64,000 bases of DNA from an uncultured Clostridia bacterium (GTDB lineage: Bacteria > Bacillota_A > Clostridia > Christensenellales > UBA1242). The notes under the pieces are model-generated. The model was not told the origin of the DNA, did no database searches, and was given only the letters and a program-made list of their open reading frames with translations. Made by a program: the position numbers and the translations under genes. Every line of letters begins with the position of its first letter. Positions within the stretch are counted from its first letter, which is position 1. The DNA lies in assembly GCA_947629895.1 (NCBI GenBank), contig CANRFP010000001.1, positions 1 to 64,000 on the forward strand, given 5' to 3'. Below are positions 43,636 through 51,198 of this stretch, one piece after another.

Positions 43636-45411
43636 ATGAAAAATAGAGCGGAAATTGAAGAAAAATATAAATGGGACTTAACAAAATTTTGCAAGGACGA
43701 CAAAGATTTTTATGCCAAACTTGCAAAATTGGAGCAGTTAATCCCAGAAATCAAAAAGTTCGAGGGGAAACTTTCCGATGATGCCACACTTTTGAAATAT
43801 TTGAATTTCAAAACAAGATTGGAAGAGGATAGTTATTTTTTAGCGTATGCACATTATCGTCAAAGTGAGGATATGTCCGCGCGCGAAGCAACCGATATGG
43901 TGCAAAAGCGGGATATGGTTATGACAAAACTTGGCACAGCGCTTTCTGCTGTGGATGTTGAGATAAGCAAATTTTCGCTTGCCAAACTTAAAAGGCTGCA
44001 AAACTCCCCAAAGTTTAAAGCCTATAAAAGATATTTTGAGCTTGAAATCAGGCACAAAAAGCACACCCTTTCCAAAAAAGAGGAAATTTTGTTGTCACAG
44101 ATTGATGAATTTTTGGGCGGATTTAGTGACAATTTTGACAAACTCAACGATGTTGACATGAAGTTTAACAAAATTTTGGACAGCAAAGGCAAAGAGCATG
44201 ACCTTTCCAACTCCAATTTTTCAATTTTGGCTGCAAGCAAGGACAGAACTTTGAGGGAAAATGCTTTTAAGGAGTTGAATGGCAAAAGAGGGGAATTTAT
44301 CAACACCATTTCCACAAACTATATCAACGATGTGAAAATTGATTGCGTGCTTGCAAAAATTAAGCACTATAAATCGGCGCTTGCGTGGTCGATTTATGCT
44401 GAAGAGGCAAGCGAAGATGTTTACAAAATGCTGATTAAAAAAGTTCGCGAAAATGTTGGAATTTTGCAACGCTTTTTTGAGATTAAAAGAAAGATGCTGG
44501 GGCTTGATAAGTTTGCAATTTATGACACTTTTGCGCCTGTTTCTGTGCATAACAGCAAAAAATTCACCTATGATGAGGCAATTGAAATCATAAAAAAGGC
44601 TGTTGCGCCACTTGGCGAGGATTATGTTGCTTTAATTCAAAGGGCAAAAGATGAACGCTGGATTGATGTGTTCCCAAACAAAAACAAAGAAAGTGGGGCT
44701 TATGAAAGCGGGGCAAAGGGCGCAACGCCTGTTGTTATGACCAACTTTGAGGGCGATTTGGACGGAGTGTTCACCTTGGCGCACGAGTTGGGGCACGCAA
44801 TGCACAGTTATTTCACCTTTGAAAATCAGCCAACACAAACTGCAAGTTATGTGATTTTCGTTGCAGAAGTGGCAAGCATAACAAACGAAATGTTGCTGTT
44901 GAAATATCTCTTGCAAAACGCCAAAGATGATAAAGAAAAAATTGCCTACTATGACAAGTTTTTAACAGATATGCGTTCAACCATTTTCAGACAAACCATG
45001 TTTGCAGAATTTGAGGAGTTTGCACATGAGGAATATGAAAAGGAACATCCACTTTCTGCGGAACTGCTGTGTGATAAATATGAAGAATTAAACAATTTCT
45101 ATCATGGCAAAAAGGTTAAACAAATTCCAGAAATGCGCTTTGAGTGGGCAAGGATTCCACACTTCTATTCAAGTTTTTATGTGTATAAATATGCAATAGG
45201 CATGATTTGTGCAATAAAAATATCAAACAAACTTTGTGAGGATAGAAACTTTGCGAAGAGTTATAAAAAGTTTTTGTCATCCGGCTGCACACAAGACCCT
45301 ATATCACTTTTAAAAATTGCTGATTGTGACCTTACAAAGGAGCAAACTTTTGACGAAGCTTTTGCTTGCTGCAAAGAATTTGTTGGCAAATGGGAAAAAC
45401 TTATAAAATAA
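43636..45411 (+). CDS. pepF: oligoendopeptidase F
   Basis: 591 residues, M3 family zinc peptidase acting on oligopeptides in the cytosol. Zinc motif is TLAHELGHAMHSYF (about residue 381), with the third ligand in SITNEMLLLKYL (EVASITNE, about 414). RAEIEEKYKWDLTKF at the N-terminus and the family C-terminus ISLLKIADCDLTKEQTF are clear. AGGAGGTG precedes the ATG and the upstream stop is 13 nt away, so it is likely part of the same transcript. Confidence 0.95.
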   Translation: MKNRAEIEEKYKWDLTKFCKDDKDFYAKLAKLEQLIPEIKKFEGKLSDDATLLKYLNFKTRLEEDSYFLAYAHYRQSEDMSAREATDMVQKRDMVMTKLGTALSAVDVEISKFSLAKLKRLQNSPKFKAYKRYFELEIRHKKHTLSKKEEILLSQIDEFLGGFSDNFDKLNDVDMKFNKILDSKGKEHDLSNSNFSILAASKDRTLRENAFKELNGKRGEFINTISTNYINDVKIDCVLAKIKHYKSALAWSIYAEEASEDVYKMLIKKVRENVGILQRFFEIKRKMLGLDKFAIYDTFAPVSVHNSKKFTYDEAIEIIKKAVAPLGEDYVALIQRAKDERWIDVFPNKNKESGAYESGAKGATPVVMTNFEGDLDGVFTLAHELGHAMHSYFTFENQPTQTASYVIFVAEVASITNEMLLLKYLLQNAKDDKEKIAYYDKFLTDMRSTIFRQTMFAEFEEFAHEEYEKEHPLSAELLCDKYEELNNFYHGKKVKQIPEMRFEWARIPHFYSSFYVYKYAIGMICAIKISNKLCEDRNFAKSYKKFLSSGCTQDPISLLKIADCDLTKEQTFDEAFACCKEFVGKWEKLIK

Positions 45412-45448
45412 AACTTCTATGTATATTTATGCAAAATAATGAATAAAT

Positions 45449-45478
45449 AAAAAATCGCTGATAATCAGCGATTTTTTT
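45449..45478. terminator. bidirectional terminator after pepF
   Basis: A-rich arm with ATCGCTGA pairs with TCAGCGAT, loop TAA, T run in both directions; serves the convergent genes. Confidence 0.85.
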
Positions 45479-46982
45479 AAAGACAGTCAACATAGTTGCG
45501 TATTACAGGATATGAATATTCTTCCACATATTCAAAGTATGTATTATACAAAATAGGATACTGTTCTCTTGTGTAAACAACGCCATTGGCTTCTCCCATA
45601 TCATTTCGTGTCACATCAAAAGGTATGTCAAGATGTTCATCCAAATTGTCAATGTAACGTGCATCCGATAGGTAATTGTAATCATTTGCAAACAGTTGCG
45701 GAATTACACTCTCTGCTATGTCGACTATTGGGGCGCCAATCAAGACATTGGCATATGGAAGTTGGTAAAAATGTCCTAATCCAGTGGCATAAGCAGCAGT
45801 GCTAATTTCAAATGAACCAATATATGCCAAACTTATATCACTTAAATAAAATGCGTCCAACATATTTAACACAACATCAAAATACCCTAGCATTTCATTA
45901 AGCCGCTCTATTGCTTCATAAGTGATGTAAATAACACTGTCTGTATAAAGCCTAAATTGCTGATAAAGCGAATTACTCGTAGCCACAAATTCCATATAGT
46001 CATCCACGGTTGTTATTGATGCAGGGATATAGTCAGGCACAAAGGAAATTGCTTGTTGCCAATCATTATAATATCCATTTATTAAGGCATCTATAGTAGA
46101 GCCATCAACAATGTATCCTTCGTGAATTTTGCCAGTGTCTGTATTTCTTATTTTTCGGCGAGGAAAACAAACATTTGCAAAAGCATCTTGTTCAATGGTT
46201 GTGCCGGGGGTTATATCAGTTGGCATTGGCATATTTACACAATTATAAAATGCTTGATAGCCAATATAACCACAACCACTCAAATCTGCATCGAAAACGG
46301 AGAGGGCTCTACATCCAGAACATGCACCATCTTCAACTTGTGATATTGGTGCTTCACACACAAATGTTTCAATTGTGTTTGGAAGAGAGCTTAATGTTGG
46401 TGCAACTGGCCAACCATAGCCGTCACCGCCGATAAACAGTTGTCTAACTGTTATTCCGCTAAAATCGATTACGCTAAAATCATAAAGTTCATAAGTGGGA
46501 TATATATCTATAATTAAAGTATCAATGTAAAAATTTAAACCATAATATTGTATAGCCTTATTTTGATAAGAAAATGCAATGGGACTTATCGAATTTACAT
46601 CGCCACCCAAAATGACTGTTCCACTAAAAGAAATTTGATTAGACGATGGGTCATACAAGTTAACATAAATATATTCTCCAATTTCTGGTGCTATACCTCT
46701 TGCATCAATGACAAATTCTGTGCCTTCCACTTTGTTGCTATACTTATTCCAATTTTCTGCATTCGTTGCTTCTAAGGTTTCTGCATCTGTGACAAAGAAA
46801 TCTTCAACGTTAAGATATTCATATTTTACTTTGTTTTTGTATTCATATGTGATGTTACCGCCGAGAGAGAAGTTGGATTGCAATGCTGCTGCGTAGGCGA
46901 TAAGTGGACACGAAACAAAAAGAACCGCCGCAAGGAGGATTAGGGTGAATGTGTTTAATTTTTTCTTTATTTTATTACTCAT
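45477..46982 (-). CDS. secreted protein with LRR_5-type segment
   Basis: 501 residues. Signal peptide (about 5-32, LLAAVLFVSCPLIAYAAA), then QSNFSLGGNITYEYKN, which closely resembles the first mature residues of the protein ending at 47307 (TSQFNLGGQITFTATG). About residues 170-255 carry BspA-like repeats (CSGCRALSVFDADLSGCGYIGYQAFYNCVNM). The rest has no recognised domain and no membrane or wall anchor. No ribosome site is visible at 46982. It is downstream of the 47307-47888 gene on the same strand, separated by the repeat array. Confidence 0.75.
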   Translation of the reverse strand: MSNKIKKKLNTFTLILLAAVLFVSCPLIAYAAALQSNFSLGGNITYEYKNKVKYEYLNVEDFFVTDAETLEATNAENWNKYSNKVEGTEFVIDARGIAPEIGEYIYVNLYDPSSNQISFSGTVILGGDVNSISPIAFSYQNKAIQYYGLNFYIDTLIIDIYPTYELYDFSVIDFSGITVRQLFIGGDGYGWPVAPTLSSLPNTIETFVCEAPISQVEDGACSGCRALSVFDADLSGCGYIGYQAFYNCVNMPMPTDITPGTTIEQDAFANVCFPRRKIRNTDTGKIHEGYIVDGSTIDALINGYYNDWQQAISFVPDYIPASITTVDDYMEFVATSNSLYQQFRLYTDSVIYITYEAIERLNEMLGYFDVVLNMLDAFYLSDISLAYIGSFEISTAAYATGLGHFYQLPYANVLIGAPIVDIAESVIPQLFANDYNYLSDARYIDNLDEHLDIPFDVTRNDMGEANGVVYTREQYPILYNTYFEYVEEYSYPVIRNYVDCL

Positions 46983-47306
46983 TTTTTTTCATGGAAAAAC
47001 ACTTTCTTTTTCGCTTGGGCAAGGCACCGATGATGTGTTGAGCAAGGATGAGATCCTTCACTGCGTTCAGGATGACAGCAAACGGAACATAGAAAACCGC
47101 CGGCTGTCATGTTGAGCGTAGCGAAACATCCAAAGAATAACGCTTAAATGGATGAGATCCTTCACTGCGTTCAGGATGACAAATAGCCGGCTGTCATGTT
47201 GAGCGTAGCGAAACATCCCAAGAATAACGCTTAAATGGATGAGATCCTTCACTGCGTTCAGGATGACAGCAAAACATGCTTGCCCAAGTTTAAGAAAGTT
47301 CGGTTT
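46983..47306. repeat. hairpin-repeat array between two secreted-protein genes
   Basis: No gene. Three copies of a 32-bp type-1 unit starting GGATGAGATCC (47046-47077, 47150-47181, 47237-47268) alternate with two type-2 units containing TGTCATGTTGAGCG (from about 47104 and 47191) and a shared tail AAGAATAACGCTTAAATGG. Type 1 reversed and type 2 share one consensus with co-varying arms (ATCCT/AGGAT, ATGTT/AACAT). The array is bracketed by a 10-bp inverted repeat CTTGGGCAAG (47014-47023) and CTTGCCCAAG (47279-47288). Confidence 0.85.
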
Positions 47307-47888
47307 TTAGTCTGCAGCAACAGTTGTCATTGTGAATTTAAGTTTAAAGTCTGTAATGTTTACATCTTGCGTTTTATCTGAAACAGAAAGCGTGATTTTA
47401 TATGTAGCAGTTTTGTCTGCGTCAATTTTAACCGACTTGTAATCTGAGTCTGGTGTTGCTCCTTCGCCTGTTACTTCGCAAGCCAACGTTACGTTAGATT
47501 CTGTTATTCCTTCCTCAACGATAGCAACATTAAGTTTTTTTGTTTTGCTATCATTTTTGATTGTGAATGTAAGAACAATATCTGTTGCATTTTCGTCAAA
47601 AGCAAGTTTTAAACCTGACCAAGTTGTTGTGTCGCCGGTGTTCTGATTAGGATTGAACTTCAACTCGTTAAATTTGTCAGCTTGTGTTGAGTCCTGAGCG
47701 CCGGAAAGACTTACTTTTGTGACGGTTGCCTCAACGCCGGTTGCTGTAAATGTGATTTGTCCGCCAAGATTGAATTGACTTGTCACAGCAGCCCACGTGA
47801 TGTAGCCTACCAAACTTGAAACTGCAAGAAACATTATTGCACAAGCAATCACAGTTTTGATTGTTCTAGACCTAAGCTTTTTTTCCAT
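47307..47888 (-). CDS. secreted protein with LGGxITF motif, possible SipW/TasA-like
   Basis: 193 residues. Basic N-terminus and hydrophobic segment (about 10-33) followed by WAAVTSQFNLGGQITFTATG and an all-beta, Asp/Thr-rich region ending in FKLKFTMTTVAAD. Size, short signal and beta-rich mature part recall TasA/camelysin-type matrix proteins exported by SipW peptidases; this is inference. AAAGGAGGT precedes the ATG. Its promoter contains a C10 tract in the spacer, so expression may switch on and off. Confidence 0.75.
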   Translation of the reverse strand: MEKKLRSRTIKTVIACAIMFLAVSSLVGYITWAAVTSQFNLGGQITFTATGVEATVTKVSLSGAQDSTQADKFNELKFNPNQNTGDTTTWSGLKLAFDENATDIVLTFTIKNDSKTKKLNVAIVEEGITESNVTLACEVTGEGATPDSDYKSVKIDADKTATYKITLSVSDKTQDVNITDFKLKFTMTTVAAD

Positions 47889-47954
47889 TTTTTACCTCCT
47901 TTTGTTAAATTTTTTGAAAGGTGCTACGCTTTCCTTAATAATGTGTGGATTTTT

Positions 47955-48005
47955 CCGCAAATTATAAGGAAACTCACTACTTTTCAGTTTCATTATAATT
48001 TGCGG
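47955..48005. repeat. 20-bp inverted repeat overlapping the phase-variable promoter
   Basis: Arm CCGCAAATTATAAGGAAACT (47955-47974) pairs with the arm at 47986-48005 with one or two mismatches, 11-nt loop. Each arm contains a TATAAT-like box on the minus strand. It runs directly into the G tract. Confidence 0.75.
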
Positions 48006-48023
48006 GGGGGGGGTAATAGTCAA
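47992..48023 (-). promoter_or_regulatory. promoter with C10 homopolymer in the spacer (likely phase-variable)
   Basis: On the minus strand TTGACT (48023-48018), 20-nt spacer containing ten C (G run on plus, 48004-48013), TATAAT (47997-47992). Tract loss to seven would give the optimal 17-bp spacing. Confidence 0.75.
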
Positions 48024-48105
48024 GCAATTTGCAAAAATTTCTTAAAAATTTTTCATTTTTTTTGATTTTAGAGGGGTGAAAGGGCAAAAAATGAGTAAAA
48101 AACAC

Positions 48106-48133
48106 AAAAAAACCGCCGAGAGGGCGGTTTTTT
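48106..48133. terminator. GC-rich bidirectional terminator
   Basis: AAAACCGCC pairs with GGCGGTTTT around loop GAGAG (about 48117-48121), T run both ways. Ends the Cys-rich gene on the minus strand. Confidence 0.85.
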
Positions 48134-48147
48134 GTATCTCAAATTAT

Positions 48148-48357
48148 TCATCTTGAATTTTTTGCTATGAGATACCCTATTGCAAAATAAATCATATTTG
48201 AACCATCAAATCCACATCTTGGGGCATTGTTTGGACATGGCGGATTTGGTGGGAAGGGTGGTTGCACACATCCGCAGCCAAAAGGTTGGCACAGGCAACC
48301 ACTGAACGGACGCAAATCTTGATAGCAACCAGCACAATATTTTGTTGTAATGTTCAT
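48148..48357 (-). CDS. Cys/Pro-rich small protein, unrecognised
   Basis: 69 residues from ATG 48357, with TGGAGGC upstream; an in-frame start 16 codons earlier lacks a ribosome site. Eight cysteines (C8, C11, C21, C23, C28, C30, C41, C48) in a Pro/Gly-rich setting, with a C-terminal hydrophobic stretch MIYFAIGYLIAKNSR. Could be a spore-coat-like or metal-binding peptide. The upstream stretch CATATGCTGATAAT loosely resembles a mother-cell sigma -10. No family recognised. Confidence 0.6.
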   Translation of the reverse strand: MNITTKYCAGCYQDLRPFSGCLCQPFGCGCVQPPFPPNPPCPNNAPRCGFDGSNMIYFAIGYLIAKNSR

Positions 48358-48419
48358 TTCATTGCCTCCATTATCAGCATATGTTGTAGGCAATTTTGTG
48401 TGCAAGTTTAGTTAAAAAT

Positions 48420-48458
48420 TTGACACTGCTTTCATTTTATTTTATAATCAACCTTATG
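48420..48458 (+). promoter_or_regulatory. promoter with +1 at the tlyA ATG (leaderless candidate)
   Basis: TTGACA (48420-48425), exact 17 bp, TATAAT (48443-48448), 7 nt to ATG 48456; no Shine-Dalgarno. One of the clearest cases. Confidence 0.8.
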
Positions 48459-49169
48459 AAAAGGCTTGATGTTTTGTTGTTTGAAAAAGGGTGTTACGCT
48501 TCCAGAGAAAAAGCCAAGCAGGCGGTTGAGAGTGGAAGAGTTTTGGTTGGCGGAAAAGTTGTGCTGAGGCCATCTTTTTTGTGTGAAGAAGATTGTGAAC
48601 TGCAAACAAAGCCTTTTGAGTTTGTTTCGCGCGGTGGGTTTAAACTTCAAAAGGCTGTGGAGGAGTTTGGATTAAACTTTTCTGGCAAAATTGTTTTGGA
48701 CATTGGGGCATCCACGGGTGGTTTCACTGATGTTTGCCTTCAAAATGGGGCAAGCAAGGTTTATGCTGTTGACACGGGCGAAGGGCAACTTTCCGATGAA
48801 ATTAAAAACAATCCAAAAGTTGTGAACATGGAAAAAACAAATTTTTTGTCGCTGCCAATTCAACAAATTTTGGATGTGCAGGCCATTGTGATTGATGTTT
48901 CTTTTGTTAGCATAACCAAATTGGTGGAAAAATTGGCTTCTTTTGAAAATGTGGAGGTTGTGGCATTGATTAAGCCACAATTTGAGGTGGGACAAGAATA
49001 TGCGCGTAGGCACAAGGGCGTTGTTAAAGACGAGAAAATGCATCAAAAAGTTGTCCAAAACGTTTTGAAGTGTTTTGAAGAGGCAGGGTTTAAAAATTTT
49101 GGCGTGATAACCTCACCAATCAAAGGTGGTGACGGAAACACTGAATTTTTGGCGTATTTCAAAAAATAA
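48456..49169 (+). CDS. tlyA: rRNA 2'-O-methyltransferase TlyA / hemolysin A family
   Basis: 237 residues. N-terminal S4-type RNA-binding domain (MKRLDVLLFEKGCYASREKAK), FVSRGGFKLQKAVEEF, then a SAM-binding Rossmann fold (VLDIGASTGGFTDVCLQNGA, about residues 80-99). In mycobacteria TlyA methylates ribose in 16S and 23S rRNA. ATG 48456 is the start that gives the S4 beginning; an upstream in-frame ATG (48396) would overlap the promoter. Convergent with the SDR gene, 7 nt apart. Confidence 0.92.
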   Translation: MKRLDVLLFEKGCYASREKAKQAVESGRVLVGGKVVLRPSFLCEEDCELQTKPFEFVSRGGFKLQKAVEEFGLNFSGKIVLDIGASTGGFTDVCLQNGASKVYAVDTGEGQLSDEIKNNPKVVNMEKTNFLSLPIQQILDVQAIVIDVSFVSITKLVEKLASFENVEVVALIKPQFEVGQEYARRHKGVVKDEKMHQKVVQNVLKCFEEAGFKNFGVITSPIKGGDGNTEFLAYFKK

Positions 49170-49176
49170 AAAGGGC

Positions 49177-49959
49177 TTAGCCCTCTTTATAAAAGATTTT
49201 TGTGGTGATTTTTGTCATAAGTGATTGTGGCAAAATTTTGCGGAAGAAATTGAACATTTTGTATTGCTTTCCTATTATATATCTTGGTTTGAAATGATTT
49301 TTTTCGCAAATTTTGGCAAGTTTTTTGATGGCATATTCTGGGCTCATTCGGCGGCTTTCGGTTTTTTCGGTTGGCTTGGTTGACAGTTCCACCGCTTTGC
49401 CATATCTTTCATTTGTGTCATATTCTTTCACGCGGTTTTCCGAAAAGTTTGTTCTAACATCTCCTGGACAAACAGAGGTGACTTGAATGTTTGTTTTTGA
49501 CAGCTCCATTCTAAGGCTTTGCGCAAAACTGTCCACTGCCGCTTTGCTTGCACAATAATATGCTTTGAATGGGAGTGGAAAAAGGGCGGTGGCGGAGGAA
49601 ATAATAACAATTTTCCCGTTCTTTTTGAGCATTGGAATTGCATATTTGCAGGCGTTTGCAGTGCCAAAAAAGTTCACATCAAATTGCTGCTTTGTGGCAT
49701 CTTCTTTAAGAAGTTCAATTGCGCCGCTAAGCCCATATCCAGCACAAGTGATGAGCATGTCAATTTCTCCGTGTTCCAAATAGATGTCATTGAAAGCCTC
49801 TTTAAGTTTTTTGCAGTTGGAAACATCAACAGCATAGTCCTCACCATTAAGTGAAACATCAATCACGATGTCTCCTATTTGCTGAAAATATTTTTTAAGC
49901 CCAGCGCCAAGTCCGCTTGAAGCGCCGGTTATAACAATTTTCCTTTTTTCAATTCTCAT
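49177..49959 (-). CDS. short-chain dehydrogenase/reductase (paralogue of the 9641 gene)
   Basis: 260 residues. Cofactor motif ITGASSGLGAGL (about residues 10-21), NAG-type motif LITCAGYGLSG, catalytic Ser in ISSATALFP, YCASK as Y-x3-K, and a C-terminal tail RYIIGKQYKMFNFFRKILP that may contact membrane. Substrate unknown. Start 49959 is supported by TTGGAGA upstream; an earlier in-frame ATG gives a non-typical extension. TATAAT-like sequence lies a little further upstream. Confidence 0.85.
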   Translation of the reverse strand: MRIEKRKIVITGASSGLGAGLKKYFQQIGDIVIDVSLNGEDYAVDVSNCKKLKEAFNDIYLEHGEIDMLITCAGYGLSGAIELLKEDATKQQFDVNFFGTANACKYAIPMLKKNGKIVIISSATALFPLPFKAYYCASKAAVDSFAQSLRMELSKTNIQVTSVCPGDVRTNFSENRVKEYDTNERYGKAVELSTKPTEKTESRRMSPEYAIKKLAKICEKNHFKPRYIIGKQYKMFNFFRKILPQSLMTKITTKIFYKEG

Positions 49960-50062
49960 GTTTTTCTCCAAGAACATTATATTATAAATTCTCTTTTTTT
50001 CAAAATAATTTGACAAATAATTGTTAAGAATGTTATCATAATATAGTTAGAGGTGACGGGAA

Positions 50063-50581
50063 ATGTATATGAACAAAACAAAAAGGATTTTGATTCTTGT
50101 TGGGGCAATCCTAAATTTGGTGAGTGTGACAACAAATTTGATTTTGTCAATCATAATGATGACCAATCGGGAGTTGCAAACGTTATTGGTGCAATCGGGA
50201 TATGTTTATATGCTTTCGTTCAGCACAAATCTGATTTATTCCATAATTGGCTTTGTGATTGGGGCGGTTGCAAGCACACTTCTTCTATATTCGATTAGGC
50301 AAAAAGGGAAATATTTCAGAACATCGCAAATGCAATTTTACATTGGTTTGGGAATTGTGATTTTCTTCGGCAGTTTTGTAACTTGGCTTTTGTTGTTCGT
50401 TGCAACTTTGATGCCAGATATAATTGTGATGAACACTCCAAGAGAGATTAGGAGAGAGGAAATAAAGGAAGACAGAGCATACTCAGAAAAAAAGAGGCGC
50501 ATTGAAGAACTTAAAGCCTTGCGTGACAGCGGTGCAATCACTGAGGAAGAATATAAAGAAAAGTTGTTTGAATTGCTGTAA
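50063..50581 (+). CDS. membrane protein with C-terminal SHOCT domain
   Basis: 172 residues. Three transmembrane helices (about 8-30, 48-74, 90-116), a cytoplasmic charged region and a C-terminal SHOCT motif ELKALRDSGAITEEEYKEKL. SHOCT domains are common at membrane protein tails and of unclear role. GAGGTGACGGG precedes ATG 50063 (50069 also in frame). Terminator follows. Confidence 0.8.
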   Translation: MYMNKTKRILILVGAILNLVSVTTNLILSIIMMTNRELQTLLVQSGYVYMLSFSTNLIYSIIGFVIGAVASTLLLYSIRQKGKYFRTSQMQFYIGLGIVIFFGSFVTWLLLFVATLMPDIIVMNTPREIRREEIKEDRAYSEKKRRIEELKALRDSGAITEEEYKEKLFELL

Positions 50582-50590
50582 AGCACAAAA

Positions 50591-50620
50591 ATAAAGATAA
50601 TTGAAAAAGCTATCTTTTTT
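50591..50620 (+). terminator. weak intrinsic terminator
   Basis: AAAGATA (50593-50599)/TATCTTT (50611-50617), T run after. Confidence 0.6.
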
Positions 50621-50630
50621 AATTTGATTA

Positions 50631-50681
50631 TTGCATAATACTATATGTTGTGTATTATGCATTGCATACTACACCACTTAT
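50631..50681 (-). repeat. dispersed 12-bp half-site repeat, copy C (inverted)
   Basis: On the minus strand GTGTAGTATGCA, TGCATAATACAC and a third half-site appear in the same order as copy A, between the SHOCT gene and tadA. Confidence 0.75.
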
Positions 50682-51118
50682 CGTTTTGATTTGAAAAAAT
50701 TTGTTAGAAGAGAGGAACATTCTTGTTTGTGAGTGGTGTCTTGAAAAATTTTGGTTTTGTGGTTTAGGCGGTCACTGCTTAAAATTTGTTCAAACAAATT
50801 GTCCTTTGATGTTTTTTCCTTGCAGGCAAAATATACGTTTCTTATCCTTGCGTTCGTGATTGCACCAGCACACATCGGGCAGGGCTCTAACGTTACATAC
50901 AAATCGCAATTTTCCAATCTCCAACTTTTCAACTTTTTGCAGGCTTTGTCTATTGCAATAAGTTCGGCATGATGAAGGGCGTTTTGACTTTTTTCCCGCT
51001 TATTTTGCCCGCGAGAAATTATTTTGCCGTCGCACACAATCACGGCGCCAATGGGAACTTCACCTTTTTCACATGCCTTTTTTGCTTCTTTTATTGCCTC
51101 TGCCATAAAATCTTTCAT
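50678..51118 (-). CDS. tadA: tRNA adenosine(34) deaminase
   Basis: 146 residues. Converts A34 to inosine in tRNA. Zinc-deaminase motifs: HAE (H50, E52) and P-C-P-M-C (C80, C83). The N-terminus EVPIGAVIVCDGKIISRG is canonical. Known bacterial substrate is tRNA-Arg(ACG); the tRNA-Leu(AAG) of this window (26301-26382) is a further candidate. No ribosome site; -10 TAAAAT ends 6 nt before the ATG. Confidence 0.95.
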   Translation of the reverse strand: MKDFMAEAIKEAKKACEKGEVPIGAVIVCDGKIISRGQNKREKSQNALHHAELIAIDKACKKLKSWRLENCDLYVTLEPCPMCAGAITNARIRNVYFACKEKTSKDNLFEQILSSDRLNHKTKIFQDTTHKQECSSLLTNFFKSKR

Positions 51119-51124
51119 GAAGTT

Positions 51125-51153
51125 ATTTTACTTTAATTTTATTTTTTTGTCCA
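51125..51153 (-). promoter_or_regulatory. tadA promoter with +1 at the ATG (leaderless candidate)
   Basis: On the minus strand TGGACA (51153-51148), exact 17 bp, TAAAAT (51130-51125), 6 nt to ATG 51118. Divergent from the CPBP promoter at 51160-51188. Confidence 0.7.
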
Positions 51154-51159
51154 CTATAT

Positions 51160-51198
51160 TTGTATTTTTTTTTATTTTGTGCTATTATCATTTACATG
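51160..51198 (+). promoter_or_regulatory. CPBP gene promoter with +1 at the ATG (leaderless candidate)
   Basis: TTGTAT (51160-51165), exact 17 bp, TATTAT (51183-51188), 7 nt to ATG 51196; no Shine-Dalgarno. Confidence 0.6.

Noticed and set aside
46983..47306. CRISPR-like array
   Set aside because: Repeats are 32 bp but the spacers are themselves repeats with a shared tail, there are only three units and no cas genes; they form hairpins of a known dispersed type.
47955..48005. Invertible DNA switch
   Set aside because: The inner segment is only 11 nt, there is no recombinase gene nearby, and inversion would not move the -35 box; slippage of the C tract is simpler.
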